From: Pseudonocardia benzenivorans CB1190
Lineage (GTDB): Bacteria; Actinomycetota; Actinomycetes; Mycobacteriales; Pseudonocardiaceae
Direction: 5' to 3'
NCBI RefSeq assembly: GCF_000196675.2
Contig: NC_015312.1
Coordinates: 4,588,001-4,652,000, forward strand
DNA length: 64,000 nucleotides
The notes beneath the pieces are model-generated. The model was not told the origin of the DNA and ran no database searches. It was given only the letters and a program-made list of their open reading frames with translations. A program made the translations under genes and the position numbers. Every line of letters starts with the position of its first letter. Position 1 is the first letter of the stretch. Shown in pieces: positions 11,938 through 20,780 of this stretch.

Positions 11938-12312
11938 ATGGCGGACGGTCTTGCCGACTACGGGCGGGCTCTCGACCTGGCGGTGTCCGACATCGTCGCG
12001 GCCTTTCTCGACCATCCCGACGACCGACCTCGTGCCGAGCGGGCGGCGCGCGAGGTGACCGTGTGGCTGGCCGGGTTGTACGGCCGCGACGCCGTTCGGG
12101 ACCTGGCCGAGCGGCTCGCCGCGGAGATCTGCGACAGCCTGCGCGAACGCGGACTGTCCGGCGAGCCCGAGGCCCCGGGACCGGCGCGTGGGCCGGAGTG
12201 GCCGACGGCTCACGACGCCCGACGTGCCCGACCGGCAACCGATCGCCTGCCACCCGGGTCGCCGTCGCGCGGCCCGGGTCGACCGGCCGTCGGGCGACGC
12301 GGCACGCGATGA
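11938..12312 (+). CDS. Small soluble protein of unknown function
   Basis: 124 residues. The first ~75 are helical and well behaved (LAVSDIVAAFLDHPDD, then AVRDLAERLAAEICDSLRERG); the last ~50 are proline- and arginine-rich and probably disordered. No family recognised. The ATG at 11938 was chosen at the point where composition becomes protein-like; a longer frame to 11842 exists. The stop overlaps the next start in an ATGA, indicating coupling. Confidence 0.55.
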   Translation: MADGLADYGRALDLAVSDIVAAFLDHPDDRPRAERAAREVTVWLAGLYGRDAVRDLAERLAAEICDSLRERGLSGEPEAPGPARGPEWPTAHDARRARPATDRLPPGSPSRGPGRPAVGRRGTR

Positions 12313-12473
12313 GTGACACCCCGATCTACGCGCAGCTGGCCGAGGAGTTCCGCTGGCACGACGCACACGTCGGCGACACCGCAGCGGCCGGCACCGACAG
12401 CGCCGACGGTCCTGGCCCCTCCGGCGGCGGCCGTGCCGAGCCCGCGACGGCACCTCCCCGCGGGCAGCCGTGA
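12309..12473 (+). CDS. 54-residue small protein, coupled to the preceding gene
   Basis: The ATG at 12309 overlaps the TGA of the preceding gene. The N-terminus (SDTPIYAQLAEEFRWHDAH) looks structured; the rest is glycine-, alanine- and proline-rich. It ends two bases before the stop of the converging Asp23-like gene. Function unknown; the coupling is the main support for it being real. Confidence 0.55.
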   Translation: MSDTPIYAQLAEEFRWHDAHVGDTAAAGTDSADGPGPSGGGRAEPATAPPRGQP

Positions 12474-12475
12474 GC

Positions 12476-12988
12476 CTAGGCCGTGCCGGGCTCGACGATC
12501 GCGATCTCGCTGACCTTGACGGTGATCTCCGTCCGGCCGGCCGGCGACAGCGTCTGCAGCGCAGCGCGGTGCACCTCGTCGGCCACCGATGCCGCCTGGT
12601 ACCGCGAGTCGGTGACGATCGTGATCTCGACGTGCAGGGCGTCACCCCTGCGGCGGGTCTCGACCCCGGCGAAGTCCGGGAACGCCCGGCTGGTGAGCCG
12701 ACGCCACGCGTCGGCGGTGACCTGGGTGACCAGGCCGCGCAGCCCGGGCTGGAGCCGCCGGACCCCCGGAACGGACCGCGCGGCGGTCGCGACGTCCGCC
12801 GCGGTGCGCACGTCCTCGATCATCCGACGGCTCCACGAGTCCCCGCCGTCCGACGGGTCGTTCCCGGCGGGCCGGGCCGGCATGTCGGCGGGCGCACCCT
12901 CCTGATCGGCCGGGGATCGCCGCGCCGCGCCCGCCTGTGACGGCGCCGGTCCGAGGTGCTCGGGACGGTCGTCGGCCGGGCCGATCAT
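12476..12988 (-). CDS. Asp23/Gls24-like envelope stress protein
   Basis: 170 residues. An ~60-residue proline/aspartate-rich leader is followed by an Asp23-like alpha/beta domain (RSVPGVRRLQPGLRGLV ... VETRRRGDALHVEITIVTDSRYQ ... TEITVKVSEI). Asp23 proteins in Gram-positive bacteria form abundant membrane-associated complexes linked to cell-envelope stress. The ATG at 12988 follows GCAGGAGG and overlaps the TGA of the upstream gene (ATGA). It is the last gene of the sigma-factor operon. Confidence 0.75.
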   Translation of the reverse strand: MIGPADDRPEHLGPAPSQAGAARRSPADQEGAPADMPARPAGNDPSDGGDSWSRRMIEDVRTAADVATAARSVPGVRRLQPGLRGLVTQVTADAWRRLTSRAFPDFAGVETRRRGDALHVEITIVTDSRYQAASVADEVHRAALQTLSPAGRTEITVKVSEIAIVEPGTA

Positions 12989-13542
12989 GCATCCTCCTGC
13001 GACCAGACGTCCGCGACGACGACGTCGACGACCGTGGCGACGAGACCGACCTGCCCGGACAGCGCAGCCACCAGCCGCCGACGCACCTCGGCGACGACCT
13101 CCGCGATCGGTGGCCCGTCGACCCGCACCGACAACGACATCTCCACCCGGACCTCGGGGCCGTTCGCGGTGACGGGGGTGATCCGGCAGTGGCGTGACCA
13201 GACGCCGGTGACCCCGTCGGCCGCGTAGCGGAGCACCGCTGCGACAGCGGCGTGAGCCACCTGCGAGGGCCCCGAGGGCGTCGGCAGCGGCAGCGCGTCG
13301 GAGCTCCGGAACTCGGCGCGGACCGCGGACATTATCCGGTCGAGCAGGTTGGGTGGCGGCGCGGCGGGATCGTCCCGCAGCAGTTGCGTGGCCACCGCGA
13401 GGCGGCCCAGGCTCTCGCGGGCCACCAGGCAGTGTTCGCAGGTCCGGGAGTGCGCGTCGGACCCGCCGTGGTCCAGGTGGACGGCGATGTCCTCGACGTA
13501 CCGGCCGCACGGCAGCTGCTGGCCGCCGCTCTGGGCGTTCAT
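12985..13542 (-). CDS. Zinc-finger anti-sigma-like protein fused to an Asp23-like domain
   Basis: 185 residues. The N-terminus carries a ZAS-type zinc motif, H31-x3-C35-x2-C38, typical of anti-sigma factors that bind ECF sigma factors. A helical linker leads to a C-terminal Asp23/Gls24-like domain (about 110-180) with VRVEMSLSVRVDG and a closing beta strand, VVDVVVADV. No membrane helix separates the two, so sensing may be cytoplasmic. ATGA overlaps with the sigma gene before it and the Asp23 gene after it show tight coupling. Anti-sigma function is inferred from motif and position. Confidence 0.75.
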   Translation of the reverse strand: MNAQSGGQQLPCGRYVEDIAVHLDHGGSDAHSRTCEHCLVARESLGRLAVATQLLRDDPAAPPPNLLDRIMSAVRAEFRSSDALPLPTPSGPSQVAHAAVAAVLRYAADGVTGVWSRHCRITPVTANGPEVRVEMSLSVRVDGPPIAEVVAEVRRRLVAALSGQVGLVATVVDVVVADVWSQEDA

Positions 13543-14213
13543 CGCCACGACGACATCCTCTCCACCAGCTGGGCGCGGGCCCGGGCGAGCCGTCCTCGCA
13601 CCGCCTGCGGACTGACATCGAGCACCTGGGCGATCTCTGCGTAGGACCGACCGTGGACCTCGAACAGCAGCCACACCGCGCGCTGCTCCGGCGTGAGCTC
13701 GTCGAGGGCCGCGGTCAGCACCTGCAGCCCCTCGGCCATCCCGAGCGCGCGCTCCGGATCGGACAGCGGGCTCGTGTCCGGAGGATGGCCGGGCTCGGTG
13801 TCGGCGGCGAGCGGCGCGACGGGCCGACGTCGTCGCAGCAGGTTCAGGCAGCGGTTGGTCGCCGACCGGTACATCCACCCGCCGAACGCCCCGGCCTCAC
13901 GTAGCTCCGGCAGCCGGCGCCAGCTGGTGAGGAACACCTCCTGGGTGACGTCCTCGGCCTCGCCGGCATCACGCAGCATCCGGAACGCGAGCTGGTAGAT
14001 CGGCCGTTGGTAGCGGCGGACGAGCATCTCGAAGGCGCCGAGGTCGCCCTCACGGGCCCGCACGACCAACGTCTGGTCGTCCGGCAGCGCCGCCGTCGCG
14101 TCCGGGGCCGCCGGGCGATCCTCCTGCGTCGCGTTCCCGGTGACGGACCGCGCGTGCCCGGCGTGTGTGGGCGCCCCGGCGGGCCCGCCCGGCGCCTGGA
14201 CCTCTACCTCCAT
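13539..14213 (-). CDS. ECF-type RNA polymerase sigma factor
   Basis: 224 residues. A ~50-residue variable leader precedes region 2 (FEMLVRRYQRPIYQLAFRML, then DAGEAEDVTQEVFLTSW) and region 4 (LTPEQRAVWLLFEVHGRSYAE, HTH with VSPQAVRGRLARAR). It directs polymerase to a regulon that probably includes its own operon. The ATG at 14213 was preferred to 14252 as the nearer start before conserved sequence; neither has a strong ribosome site. The stop overlaps the anti-sigma-like gene. Confidence 0.85.
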   Translation of the reverse strand: MEVEVQAPGGPAGAPTHAGHARSVTGNATQEDRPAAPDATAALPDDQTLVVRAREGDLGAFEMLVRRYQRPIYQLAFRMLRDAGEAEDVTQEVFLTSWRRLPELREAGAFGGWMYRSATNRCLNLLRRRRPVAPLAADTEPGHPPDTSPLSDPERALGMAEGLQVLTAALDELTPEQRAVWLLFEVHGRSYAEIAQVLDVSPQAVRGRLARARAQLVERMSSWR

Positions 14214-14285
14214 GTCACCGCGACGGACGCGGCCCGAAGGCCGAGATCGCACCGACAGCCATCACATGATCGTGTCATCCGCGCG

Positions 14286-14360
14286 TCAGGCCGGCCCGAG
14301 CGGCCGGTCGTCAGGGGTGTCCCCGACGATGTCCGTCGGTCTGGCGTCAGCGCCACTCAT
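14286..14360 (-). CDS. Possible 24-residue ORF upstream of the sigma gene
   Basis: An ATG at 14360 with an excellent GCAGGAGG site nine bases upstream opens a 24-codon frame (begins MSGADARPTD, ends PLGPA) that stops 73 bases before the sigma-factor start. It could be a leader peptide or a small acidic protein. Support is the ribosome site and position only. Confidence 0.35.
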   Translation of the reverse strand: MSGADARPTDIVGDTPDDRPLGPA

Positions 14361-14826
14361 GCTCGCGTCCTCCTGCGACGTCGACTTCGCTCCGGTGTGT
14401 CCTCGTCGCCCAGGGGTGCCCGACGTGGCGAAAGAGGCTCACCGGTAGGACACCGCAAGGCACGGATCATCACGGCCGCCGGGACCGAGGGTGGGTGGCA
14501 GCTCACCGGGGCACGACGGTCTGCCACCCACCCGAGTCGAGGCCTGACCGTCGTCGCGGTAGCCGACGGCCCGACCTCGCCCGGCCCCCCGAGGCCGGCA
14601 ACTACTGGGACACCACCCGCACCCGGACATCACGCAATTGTGATGTAGGACACACTCTCGTCGAGCGCCGCCCCGCCGACCCACAGCGCACCGCGGCGAC
14701 GTTCCACGTCCCGCTCAGCGACGGCGCATCACCCGGCGGGCGACCCGGCGGCCGGTCCGCCGTCCCGTGCGTCGCGCGATCCTGCGGTTTCGACCCAACA
14801 TCGGTCTCTCCCTTCCTCGGTCCTGC
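14361..14826. other. Non-coding stretch, probable promoter region of the sigma operon
   Basis: No convincing gene on either strand. Short open frames exist but have skewed composition. It separates the sigma operon from the 3' end of the DUF6325 gene on the same strand. No clear promoter boxes or repeats were identified. Confidence 0.4.
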
Positions 14827-15357
14827 TCAGACGGCGTCCGCGGACCGGGCCACGAGCGCCTCGGCTTCCTGGGCTGCGACCAGGCCGACCTCGACCAGGT
14901 CCAGCGGGCTCACGAACTCCGACGCGAGCCGGACTCCTCCGGCGTCGGCGAGCGCCTCGCGCAGCGGGATCGCCCACCGGTGCTCGAGCAGCACCAGCGC
15001 GGCGGCGGACCCCTCGGGGATCTCCGCGATCGCGTCCCAGGCCTCCTCGTCGAGGGTGTCGTCGTCCTCGGCGGTCATCACCTCGGCGCCCAGCGCCGCC
15101 CCCTCCTCGGGGCTCAGACCTGCGCCGATCCCGATCAGGGCACCCACCACCGCCCCGAACTCGGCCCGCTCGGCCTCGTCGAGCTGGGTCTCCTTGAGCA
15201 CCTGCACCTCGCCGCCGACCGCCTTGTAGACGCCCAGGAAGTCGATCACCCGGATCATGTCGTCGTCGCGGAGCCGTTCCAGCTCGGCGCGAATCCGCCC
15301 CTGGAAGTTCGGATGGTCGAAACCGAGCACGAGCAGTTGCACCGGACCGATCGTCAT
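14827..15357 (-). CDS. DUF6325 family protein
   Basis: 176 residues, acidic and soluble. The N-terminus GPVQLLVLGFDHPNFQGRI and the RVIDFLGVYK motif are characteristic of DUF6325. A glycine-rich segment (FGAVVGALIGIGAG) follows, then a C-terminal half with an ALVLLEHRWAIPLREAL segment. Function unknown; the layout parallels DUF1269 proteins. The ATG at 15357 has GAAGGAGG upstream. It is divergent from the large membrane protein gene. Confidence 0.82.
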   Translation of the reverse strand: MTIGPVQLLVLGFDHPNFQGRIRAELERLRDDDMIRVIDFLGVYKAVGGEVQVLKETQLDEAERAEFGAVVGALIGIGAGLSPEEGAALGAEVMTAEDDDTLDEEAWDAIAEIPEGSAAALVLLEHRWAIPLREALADAGGVRLASEFVSPLDLVEVGLVAAQEAEALVARSADAV

Positions 15358-15509
15358 GGTCGTCCTCCTTCGTCTCGGGCCCGGGGTTGCGGGTCCGCCG
15401 CCGACTGTGCGCGCGGGCCGCCCGGGCCACCTCGCCCTCACGAGGTGATGCCTCGCGGGGCCCGGGGGCGGAAGGTGGGCCGCTCATGCGGCCGGGAGGA
15501 GCAGCCACG

Positions 15510-16892
15510 ATGTCCGTCGTCGACAGCCCCGACAGCAGTGGCGTCGCCGCTGCGCTGACCACGGACGAGCGCGCCGAGCTGGAACGGTTGCGCACCGAGG
15601 TCGCCGACCTGCGGTCCGCACCGCCCCCGCAACCCCCGGCCCGGCGCCGGATCCGGTGGGCCTCGGTCGGCTCGGCCGTCCTGCTCGTCCTGGGTCTGTT
15701 GCTGGTCCCGGTGTCGGTGTTCGCGGTCTGGACGCACAACCAGCTCTCCGAGACCGACCGCTTCGTGGCCACGGTCGGGCCGGTCCTCGAGGATCCCGCG
15801 GTGCAGTCCACCGTCGCCGACCGGGTGACCGCGGAGATCTTCGCCCAGGTGAACGTGCAGGGTCTCGCGAACGAGGCCGTCGACGCGCTGGCCGCACAGG
15901 GCCTGCCCGCCCCGATCGTCGACCGCCTGCACGGCCTCACCGGCCCGCTGGCCGACGGCACCCGGAACTTCGTCGGCAGCAAGGTGCACGAGCTGGTCAG
16001 CAGCCCTGCCTTCGTGGCGGCCGGGGAGCGGGCACTCACGATCACCCACCAGCAGATCGCGGCCGCGCTCGCCGGGCAGTCCTCGGCGCTGGTCGTGCAG
16101 GGCGGCGAGACCGTCCTCGACCTCGCCCCGTTCATCGACGCGGCGAAGCAGCAGCTCGTGGCCTCGGGGTTCGAGCTCGCCGGGAAGATCCCCGAGATCC
16201 ACCCGACGATCGCGCTGTTCCCGGCGAGCACCCTCATCCGGGCGCAGACGCTCTACTCGTTGCTCGACGTCACGGCGACCTGGCTGCCGTGGGTCACCCT
16301 CGCGCTGCTCGTGGGCGGCGTCCTGCTCGCCCGCCGACGACGGCGCGCGACGCTTGTCGTCGGGCTCGCGGTCATGGGGATCATGCTGGTGGTGGCGGGT
16401 GCCCTGCTCGCGGTCCGCGGGATCGTGGTGGGCTCGGTGGCGGAGCAGTCCGCCGCGGCCGTCGGTTCGACGTACGACATCGTGGTGCGCTTCGTCCGCG
16501 CCGCACTGCGGACGCTGTTCGTCGTCGGGCTCGTCGTCGCACTGGCGGCGTGGGTCACCGGCCCGTCGAACACGGCCGTGCGTCTGCGCGGCGCGCTCTC
16601 CCGCGGCGTCGGGGCGTTGCGCCGGGGCGGGTTCGCGCGCCGGCTCGCCGCCGGACCGGTCGGGCCGTGGGTCCACGACCACCGCGTCCTGCTCCGGACC
16701 GTCCTCGTCGTGCTGGCGGCACTCGTCGTGGTGCTGTGGGACCGGCCGTCGGGCTGGACCGTCCTCACCGTCGCCCTCGTGCTCGTGGTGCTGCTCGGTG
16801 TGGTCGAGCTGCTCGACCAGCCGCGGTCGCTGGTCACGGCCGACGCAGACGGCTCGCCCGGTTCGCCGGGCCTCGACGGCGGGCCGAGCTGA
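15510..16892 (+). CDS. Large integral membrane protein of unknown function
   Basis: 460 residues. A short coiled N-terminus (ERAELERLRTEVADL) precedes a first helix at ~52-75, a ~200-residue region predicted to lie outside (ETDRFVATVGPVLEDPAVQ onwards), then several helices from ~258 to the C-terminus. This organisation recurs in uncharacterised actinobacterial membrane proteins. The ATG at 15510 is preceded by GGGAGGAGC. Its stop overlaps the next start (TGATG), so it is coupled to the HD protein. Confidence 0.78.
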   Translation: MSVVDSPDSSGVAAALTTDERAELERLRTEVADLRSAPPPQPPARRRIRWASVGSAVLLVLGLLLVPVSVFAVWTHNQLSETDRFVATVGPVLEDPAVQSTVADRVTAEIFAQVNVQGLANEAVDALAAQGLPAPIVDRLHGLTGPLADGTRNFVGSKVHELVSSPAFVAAGERALTITHQQIAAALAGQSSALVVQGGETVLDLAPFIDAAKQQLVASGFELAGKIPEIHPTIALFPASTLIRAQTLYSLLDVTATWLPWVTLALLVGGVLLARRRRRATLVVGLAVMGIMLVVAGALLAVRGIVVGSVAEQSAAAVGSTYDIVVRFVRAALRTLFVVGLVVALAAWVTGPSNTAVRLRGALSRGVGALRRGGFARRLAAGPVGPWVHDHRVLLRTVLVVLAALVVVLWDRPSGWTVLTVALVLVVLLGVVELLDQPRSLVTADADGSPGSPGLDGGPS

Positions 16893-17455
16893 TGGACGAC
16901 GTCGCGCGGGCTGCGCAGACCGCGGCCCGCGCGGCACTGGCAGTGACGCTGCCCCGGCGCTGGGCCCACACGCGCGGCGTCGCGGGTCACGCCCGGGTGC
17001 TCGCCGCCGGTCTGCCGCCCGGCGACGACGAGACCCTCGTCGCCGCCGCGTGGCTGCACGACATCGGGTACGCCCCTTCGGTCGTCCGGACCGGGTTCCA
17101 TCCCCTCGACGGGGCCCGGCACGCGCGCTCGCTCGGGTTCCCGGACCGGGTCGCCGCCCTCGTCGCGTTCCACTCCGCCGCGGCCGTCAAGGCCGGCCTT
17201 CTCGGGCTGGCCGACCAGCTGGCCGACTTCGCCGACGAGTGCTCGATCGTCCACGACCTGCTCTGGTACGCCGACATGTCCACCGATCCCACCGGCAGGC
17301 CCGTGTCCTTCGAGGCCCGCATGGCCGAGGTGCGGCTGCGGCGTGCGAACGACCCGGTGGCGCTCGCGGCACTCGACCTCGGCCTGCCTGCCCGCCGGGA
17401 CGCCTGGCGACGCGCCGAGGAGTGGCTGCGGTCCGCAGTCACCTGCGGCGGATGA
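16892..17455 (+). CDS. HD-domain phosphohydrolase
   Basis: 187 residues. An HD-type metal site is visible: RRWAHTRGVAGHA supplies the first His, AAWLHDIGY the HD pair, and further His residues follow in FHPLDGARHAR and VAFHSAA. Such proteins hydrolyse phosphate esters, often nucleotides; no extra domain indicates the substrate. The start at 16892 uses the last base of the upstream TGA, consistent with reinitiation. Confidence 0.8.
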   Translation: MDDVARAAQTAARAALAVTLPRRWAHTRGVAGHARVLAAGLPPGDDETLVAAAWLHDIGYAPSVVRTGFHPLDGARHARSLGFPDRVAALVAFHSAAAVKAGLLGLADQLADFADECSIVHDLLWYADMSTDPTGRPVSFEARMAEVRLRRANDPVALAALDLGLPARRDAWRRAEEWLRSAVTCGG

Positions 17456-17489
17456 GCCGCCCGCCGCGGTGACGCCGCAGGGTGCTCGC

Positions 17490-18977
17490 ATGGGTGAGGT
17501 TGCGGCGAGCAGGGCGGACTCGCGGGCGCAGGGCCGGGCGCTGCGCCGCCAGGTGCCACGGTCGTCCCACGCGACACTGGACCTCGGGCCCGACCGGCCC
17601 GACCCGATCGCGCGCCTGCGCGCCGACGACGCCGACCGGGTCCCCGAGCTGCTCCCGCTCCGCTACGAGCGGATGGCCGTCAGCCCGTTCACCTTCCTGC
17701 GCGGTGCCGCCGGGCCGATGGCCGCGGATCTCGCCCGCGGGCCGTCGACGGGGCTGCGGGTGCAGCTCTGCGGCGACGCCCACCTCGCCAATTTCGGGCT
17801 CTTCGCCTCCCCCGAGCGTCGCCTGGTGTTCGACCTCAACGACTTCGACGAGACCGCCCCCGGACCGTGGGAGTGGGACGTGAAACGGCTGGCCGCGAGC
17901 GTGGAGGTCGCCGCCCGCGACAACGGGTTCCCCGCCCGTAGGCGACGCCGGATCGTGCGGTCCACCGTCGCGCGGTACCGCACGGCGATGCTCGAGTTCG
18001 CGGAGATGACGATCCTCGACGTCTGGTACGCCCACGTCGACACAGCCGGTGTGATTGAGCAGCTGAACCGCAGGCTGCCGCGGGCGGGCAGGGACGAGGC
18101 GGACCGCTTCTTCGCGAAGACACGCAAGCGCGACAACCTCGGTGCGCTGGAGCGGTTCGCCGAGACCGACGACGCGGGTACCCGCATCATCAGCGCCCCG
18201 CCGCTCATCGTGCCCGTCCGCGACCTCGTGGGCACCGACGTCGCGGTCGGCATGGAGGCACAGCTGCACGCGCTGCTGGCGGGCTATCGCGAGTCGCTCG
18301 CCCCGGACCGCAGGGTGCTGTTCGACGCCTACCGGCCGATCGACTTCGCCCGCAAGGTCGTCGGCATCGGCAGCGTCGGGACACGGTGCTGGATGGTGCT
18401 GCTGCTCGGCCGCGGGGATTCCGCCGACCCCTTGTTCCTGCAGGTGAAGGAGGCCGGGCCGTCGGTACTCGAGGAGTTCGTCGGGCCGGTGCCGACCGCG
18501 CACCACGGCAGGCGCGTCGTCGAGGGCCAGCGGTTGATGCAGGCGGTCAGCGACGTGCTGCTCGGCTGGATGCAGGCGCCGGGCGTCGACGGGCGCGTCC
18601 GCGACTACTACCTGCGCCAGCTGCGGGACATGAAGGGCTCGCTCGACCTCGACCGCATGCGCCCGGAAGGGTTGCAGTTCTACGGCGACCTGTGCGCGTG
18701 GTCGCTGGCCAGGGCGCACGCCCGCTCGGGCGACCGGATCGCGATCGCCGCGTACCTCGGCACCGGCTCGGCCTTCGACGAGGCCGTCACCGAGTTCGCG
18801 GCCGCCTACGCCGACCAGACCGAGCGCGACCACGCCGCGCTCGTGCGCGACCTGGGCCGCTCGGCCTCGCCGGACGCCGCCTCCGCGCCTGAGCAACCGG
18901 TCACCGAGGGTGCCCCGGCCCGCCGCGAGACCGGGTCGAGACGCAGGACCCGGCCGCAACCCCGGGCCGCCGTCTGA
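17490..18977 (+). CDS. DUF2252 family protein
   Basis: 495 residues. The kinase-like core motifs of DUF2252 are clear: ELLPLRYERMAVSPFTFLRG, then QLCGDAHLANFG near residue 95, VFDLNDFDE, and WEWDVKRLAAS. Related proteins are annotated only as uncharacterised; the GDAH and NDFDE motifs recall aminoglycoside-phosphotransferase-like folds, which is inference. The ATG at 17490 is used; a GTG at 17469 in frame is possible. The C-terminus is basic and disordered. A tandem hairpin repeat lies downstream. Confidence 0.85.
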   Translation: MGEVAASRADSRAQGRALRRQVPRSSHATLDLGPDRPDPIARLRADDADRVPELLPLRYERMAVSPFTFLRGAAGPMAADLARGPSTGLRVQLCGDAHLANFGLFASPERRLVFDLNDFDETAPGPWEWDVKRLAASVEVAARDNGFPARRRRRIVRSTVARYRTAMLEFAEMTILDVWYAHVDTAGVIEQLNRRLPRAGRDEADRFFAKTRKRDNLGALERFAETDDAGTRIISAPPLIVPVRDLVGTDVAVGMEAQLHALLAGYRESLAPDRRVLFDAYRPIDFARKVVGIGSVGTRCWMVLLLGRGDSADPLFLQVKEAGPSVLEEFVGPVPTAHHGRRVVEGQRLMQAVSDVLLGWMQAPGVDGRVRDYYLRQLRDMKGSLDLDRMRPEGLQFYGDLCAWSLARAHARSGDRIAIAAYLGTGSAFDEAVTEFAAAYADQTERDHAALVRDLGRSASPDAASAPEQPVTEGAPARRETGSRRRTRPQPRAAV

Positions 18978-19042
18978 GCCGCTGCCGGGTGTGTCCCGGC
19001 GGACCCGTGGACCTGCAGCACACCCGCGGACCACACCCCGAG

Positions 19043-19228
19043 CGCAACCTCACCGCTCCTGCCGGCCGCAACGACGACCCTCAGGTTGCGCCCGATCAGC
19101 CGGCCGCAACCTCACCGTCGTCCGAACGCCCGACCACGACCCTGAGGTTGCGCCCGATCAGCCGGTCGCAACCGCACCGCTCCCGCCGGCCGCACCGACG
19201 ACCCTGAGGCTGCGCGCGACAGCGGGCC
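19043..19228. repeat. Three tandem copies of a 62-bp palindromic repeat
   Basis: Copies start near 19043, 19105 and 19167. Each is an inverted repeat with arms CGCAACCTCA and TGAGGTTGCG separated by ~28 bases; the middle copy has perfect 10-bp arms and a further GTCGT pair, and the outer copies carry mismatches. It fills the gap between the DUF2252 gene and the converging MFS gene, so it may act as a terminator array. A related hairpin occurs at 52684-52728. Confidence 0.8.
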
Positions 19229-19316
19229 GGGGGTCCGGTCGACACCACCACGACCGGCCGGCCGGGGTCGGTCCCCCGCGCCGGCCGGGCCGCGCGCCGG
19301 CGGCCGCAGAGCCGGC

Positions 19317-20666
19317 TCAGGCCGAGACGGCCGGCGGCAGGTGCTGCTGGTCGAGCTCGGGCGTCGCGTCGCGCCGCGCGCCGAGCCGGGTCACGCCCGC
19401 GACGGCGGCCGCCGCGACGGCCAGTGGCACCGCGAACAGCCCGAAGAGCCCGCGGCCGGACCACCCGGCGTCGACGAGGGCCCCGGCGACGAGCGGGGCA
19501 ACGATCGCGCCGACCCGTCCGACGGCGAGCGCCCAGCCCACGGCCGTCGCCCGCACGGACACGGGGTACAGGCTCGGCGCGACGGCGTACAGCAGCGCGC
19601 CGTTGGCATTCACCAGGAGCCCGACGAGCACGGCGGCGGCCATCGTCGCGCCGAGGCTGCCGAGCGCCATCGTCATCAGCCCGAACGCGATCGCGCCCAG
19701 CAGGAGGGCGGCCACGGCCAGCTTGGTCACCGCGACCCGCAGGGCGAGGGCGGCGACGATCAGCACTCCGACGACGCCGCCGGCGTTGAGCAGGATCCCG
19801 CCGCTGATCCCCTGCTGCGCGGACAGTCCGCTCTGCTCCAGCAGCCGCGGGGTCCAGCTCCCGGCGAAGTAGGTCGCGGCGAACAGGCAGAAGAACGCCA
19901 CCCAGAGCAGGACGCTGCGGATCCCGTTGCGCCCGCGGAGCACGTTGCGCCCGACCCCGGTCGCGGCCCGGTCGACGGGCGCCGGCAGCGCGTCCAGCGG
20001 CGCGATGCGCATCCGGGCGAGGATCGTGTTCATCCTGGCGAGCGCCCCGGCCGGGCGGCGGGCGGCGAGGTAGTCGATCGACTCGGGCAGCACCGCGGCC
20101 ATGGCCGAGACGGTGACCAGGCTGAGCACGGCGCCGAGCAGGAACGTCGCCCGCCACCCGTACCCGGCGGTGACCAGCGCGGCGATCGTGCCGCCGACCA
20201 CACCGCCGAGCGGGAGCCCGACCGCGAAGAACGCCGTCGAGGTCCCGCGGCCGCGCCTGCTGGAGTACTCCGCGATGATCACCGGGAGGCCGGCGATCAC
20301 ACCGCCGACGCCGATCCCGGTGAGCACCCGGCAGAGGCCGAGCTGGACGCCGCCCGTCGTGAGCGCGGACAGGAACATCCCGACCGTGGCCACGGCCAGG
20401 CAGGCCAGCGTCAGCGGGCGCCGGCCGATCCGGTCCGCCAGCGGCGCGACCAGGGCGGAACCGAGCGCCATGCCGATCGGGCCGCTGCTCAGCAGCAGCC
20501 CGACCTGCGATGCGGTGAGGTGCCACTCGGCGGCCACCCCGGAGGCGGCGAAGGCCATCACGAGGATGTCGAAGCCCTCGACGACGTTCATCACCAGGCA
20601 CAGCGCCACGACCATGACCTGGAACCTCGTCATGGGCGATCTGTCGATCACGTCGCGAATATTCAT
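19317..20666 (-). CDS. MFS transporter, aromatic acid:H+ symporter type
   Basis: 449 residues with 12 hydrophobic helices. The N-terminal PMTRFQVMVVALCLVMN and EGFDILVMAF, and the loop motif PLADRIGRRPLTL, are typical of the AAHS branch (PcaK, BenK, MhpT) that imports aromatic acids with protons. It lies at the end of the minus-strand run with dioxygenase, reductase, ferredoxin and dehydrogenase genes, so it probably imports the substrate of that pathway. A separate operator-like palindrome 83 bases upstream suggests its own regulated promoter. Confidence 0.88.
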   Translation of the reverse strand: MNIRDVIDRSPMTRFQVMVVALCLVMNVVEGFDILVMAFAASGVAAEWHLTASQVGLLLSSGPIGMALGSALVAPLADRIGRRPLTLACLAVATVGMFLSALTTGGVQLGLCRVLTGIGVGGVIAGLPVIIAEYSSRRGRGTSTAFFAVGLPLGGVVGGTIAALVTAGYGWRATFLLGAVLSLVTVSAMAAVLPESIDYLAARRPAGALARMNTILARMRIAPLDALPAPVDRAATGVGRNVLRGRNGIRSVLLWVAFFCLFAATYFAGSWTPRLLEQSGLSAQQGISGGILLNAGGVVGVLIVAALALRVAVTKLAVAALLLGAIAFGLMTMALGSLGATMAAAVLVGLLVNANGALLYAVAPSLYPVSVRATAVGWALAVGRVGAIVAPLVAGALVDAGWSGRGLFGLFAVPLAVAAAAVAGVTRLGARRDATPELDQQHLPPAVSA

Positions 20667-20748
20667 GGACGCACCTTTGGGTCTCTCGGGGGGTGTGCCG
20701 GATTCGGCCGCGTGAGCATCGGGCGGATCGAAGATCGGCGGGGCGGTC

Positions 20749-20767
20749 CGGTCCGTGCAGTGGACCG
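20749..20767. promoter_or_regulatory. Putative IclR operator, copy 1
   Basis: CGGTCC-N7-GGACCG, perfect 6-bp arms, with AGT before the right arm. It lies in the gap between the MFS start and the aldehyde dehydrogenase stop. Confidence 0.6.
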
Positions 20768-20780
20768 CCGTCTGAGCCGG

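Noticed and set aside
14439..14684. Minus-strand 81-codon frame in the sigma/DUF6325 gap
   Set aside because: Cys/Gly/Arg-rich, no ribosome site, no similarity to known small proteins.
19043..19228. CRISPR or tRNA-like origin for the 62-bp repeats
   Set aside because: Only three copies, no constant repeat with variable spacers, and no cloverleaf; they are palindromic hairpins.
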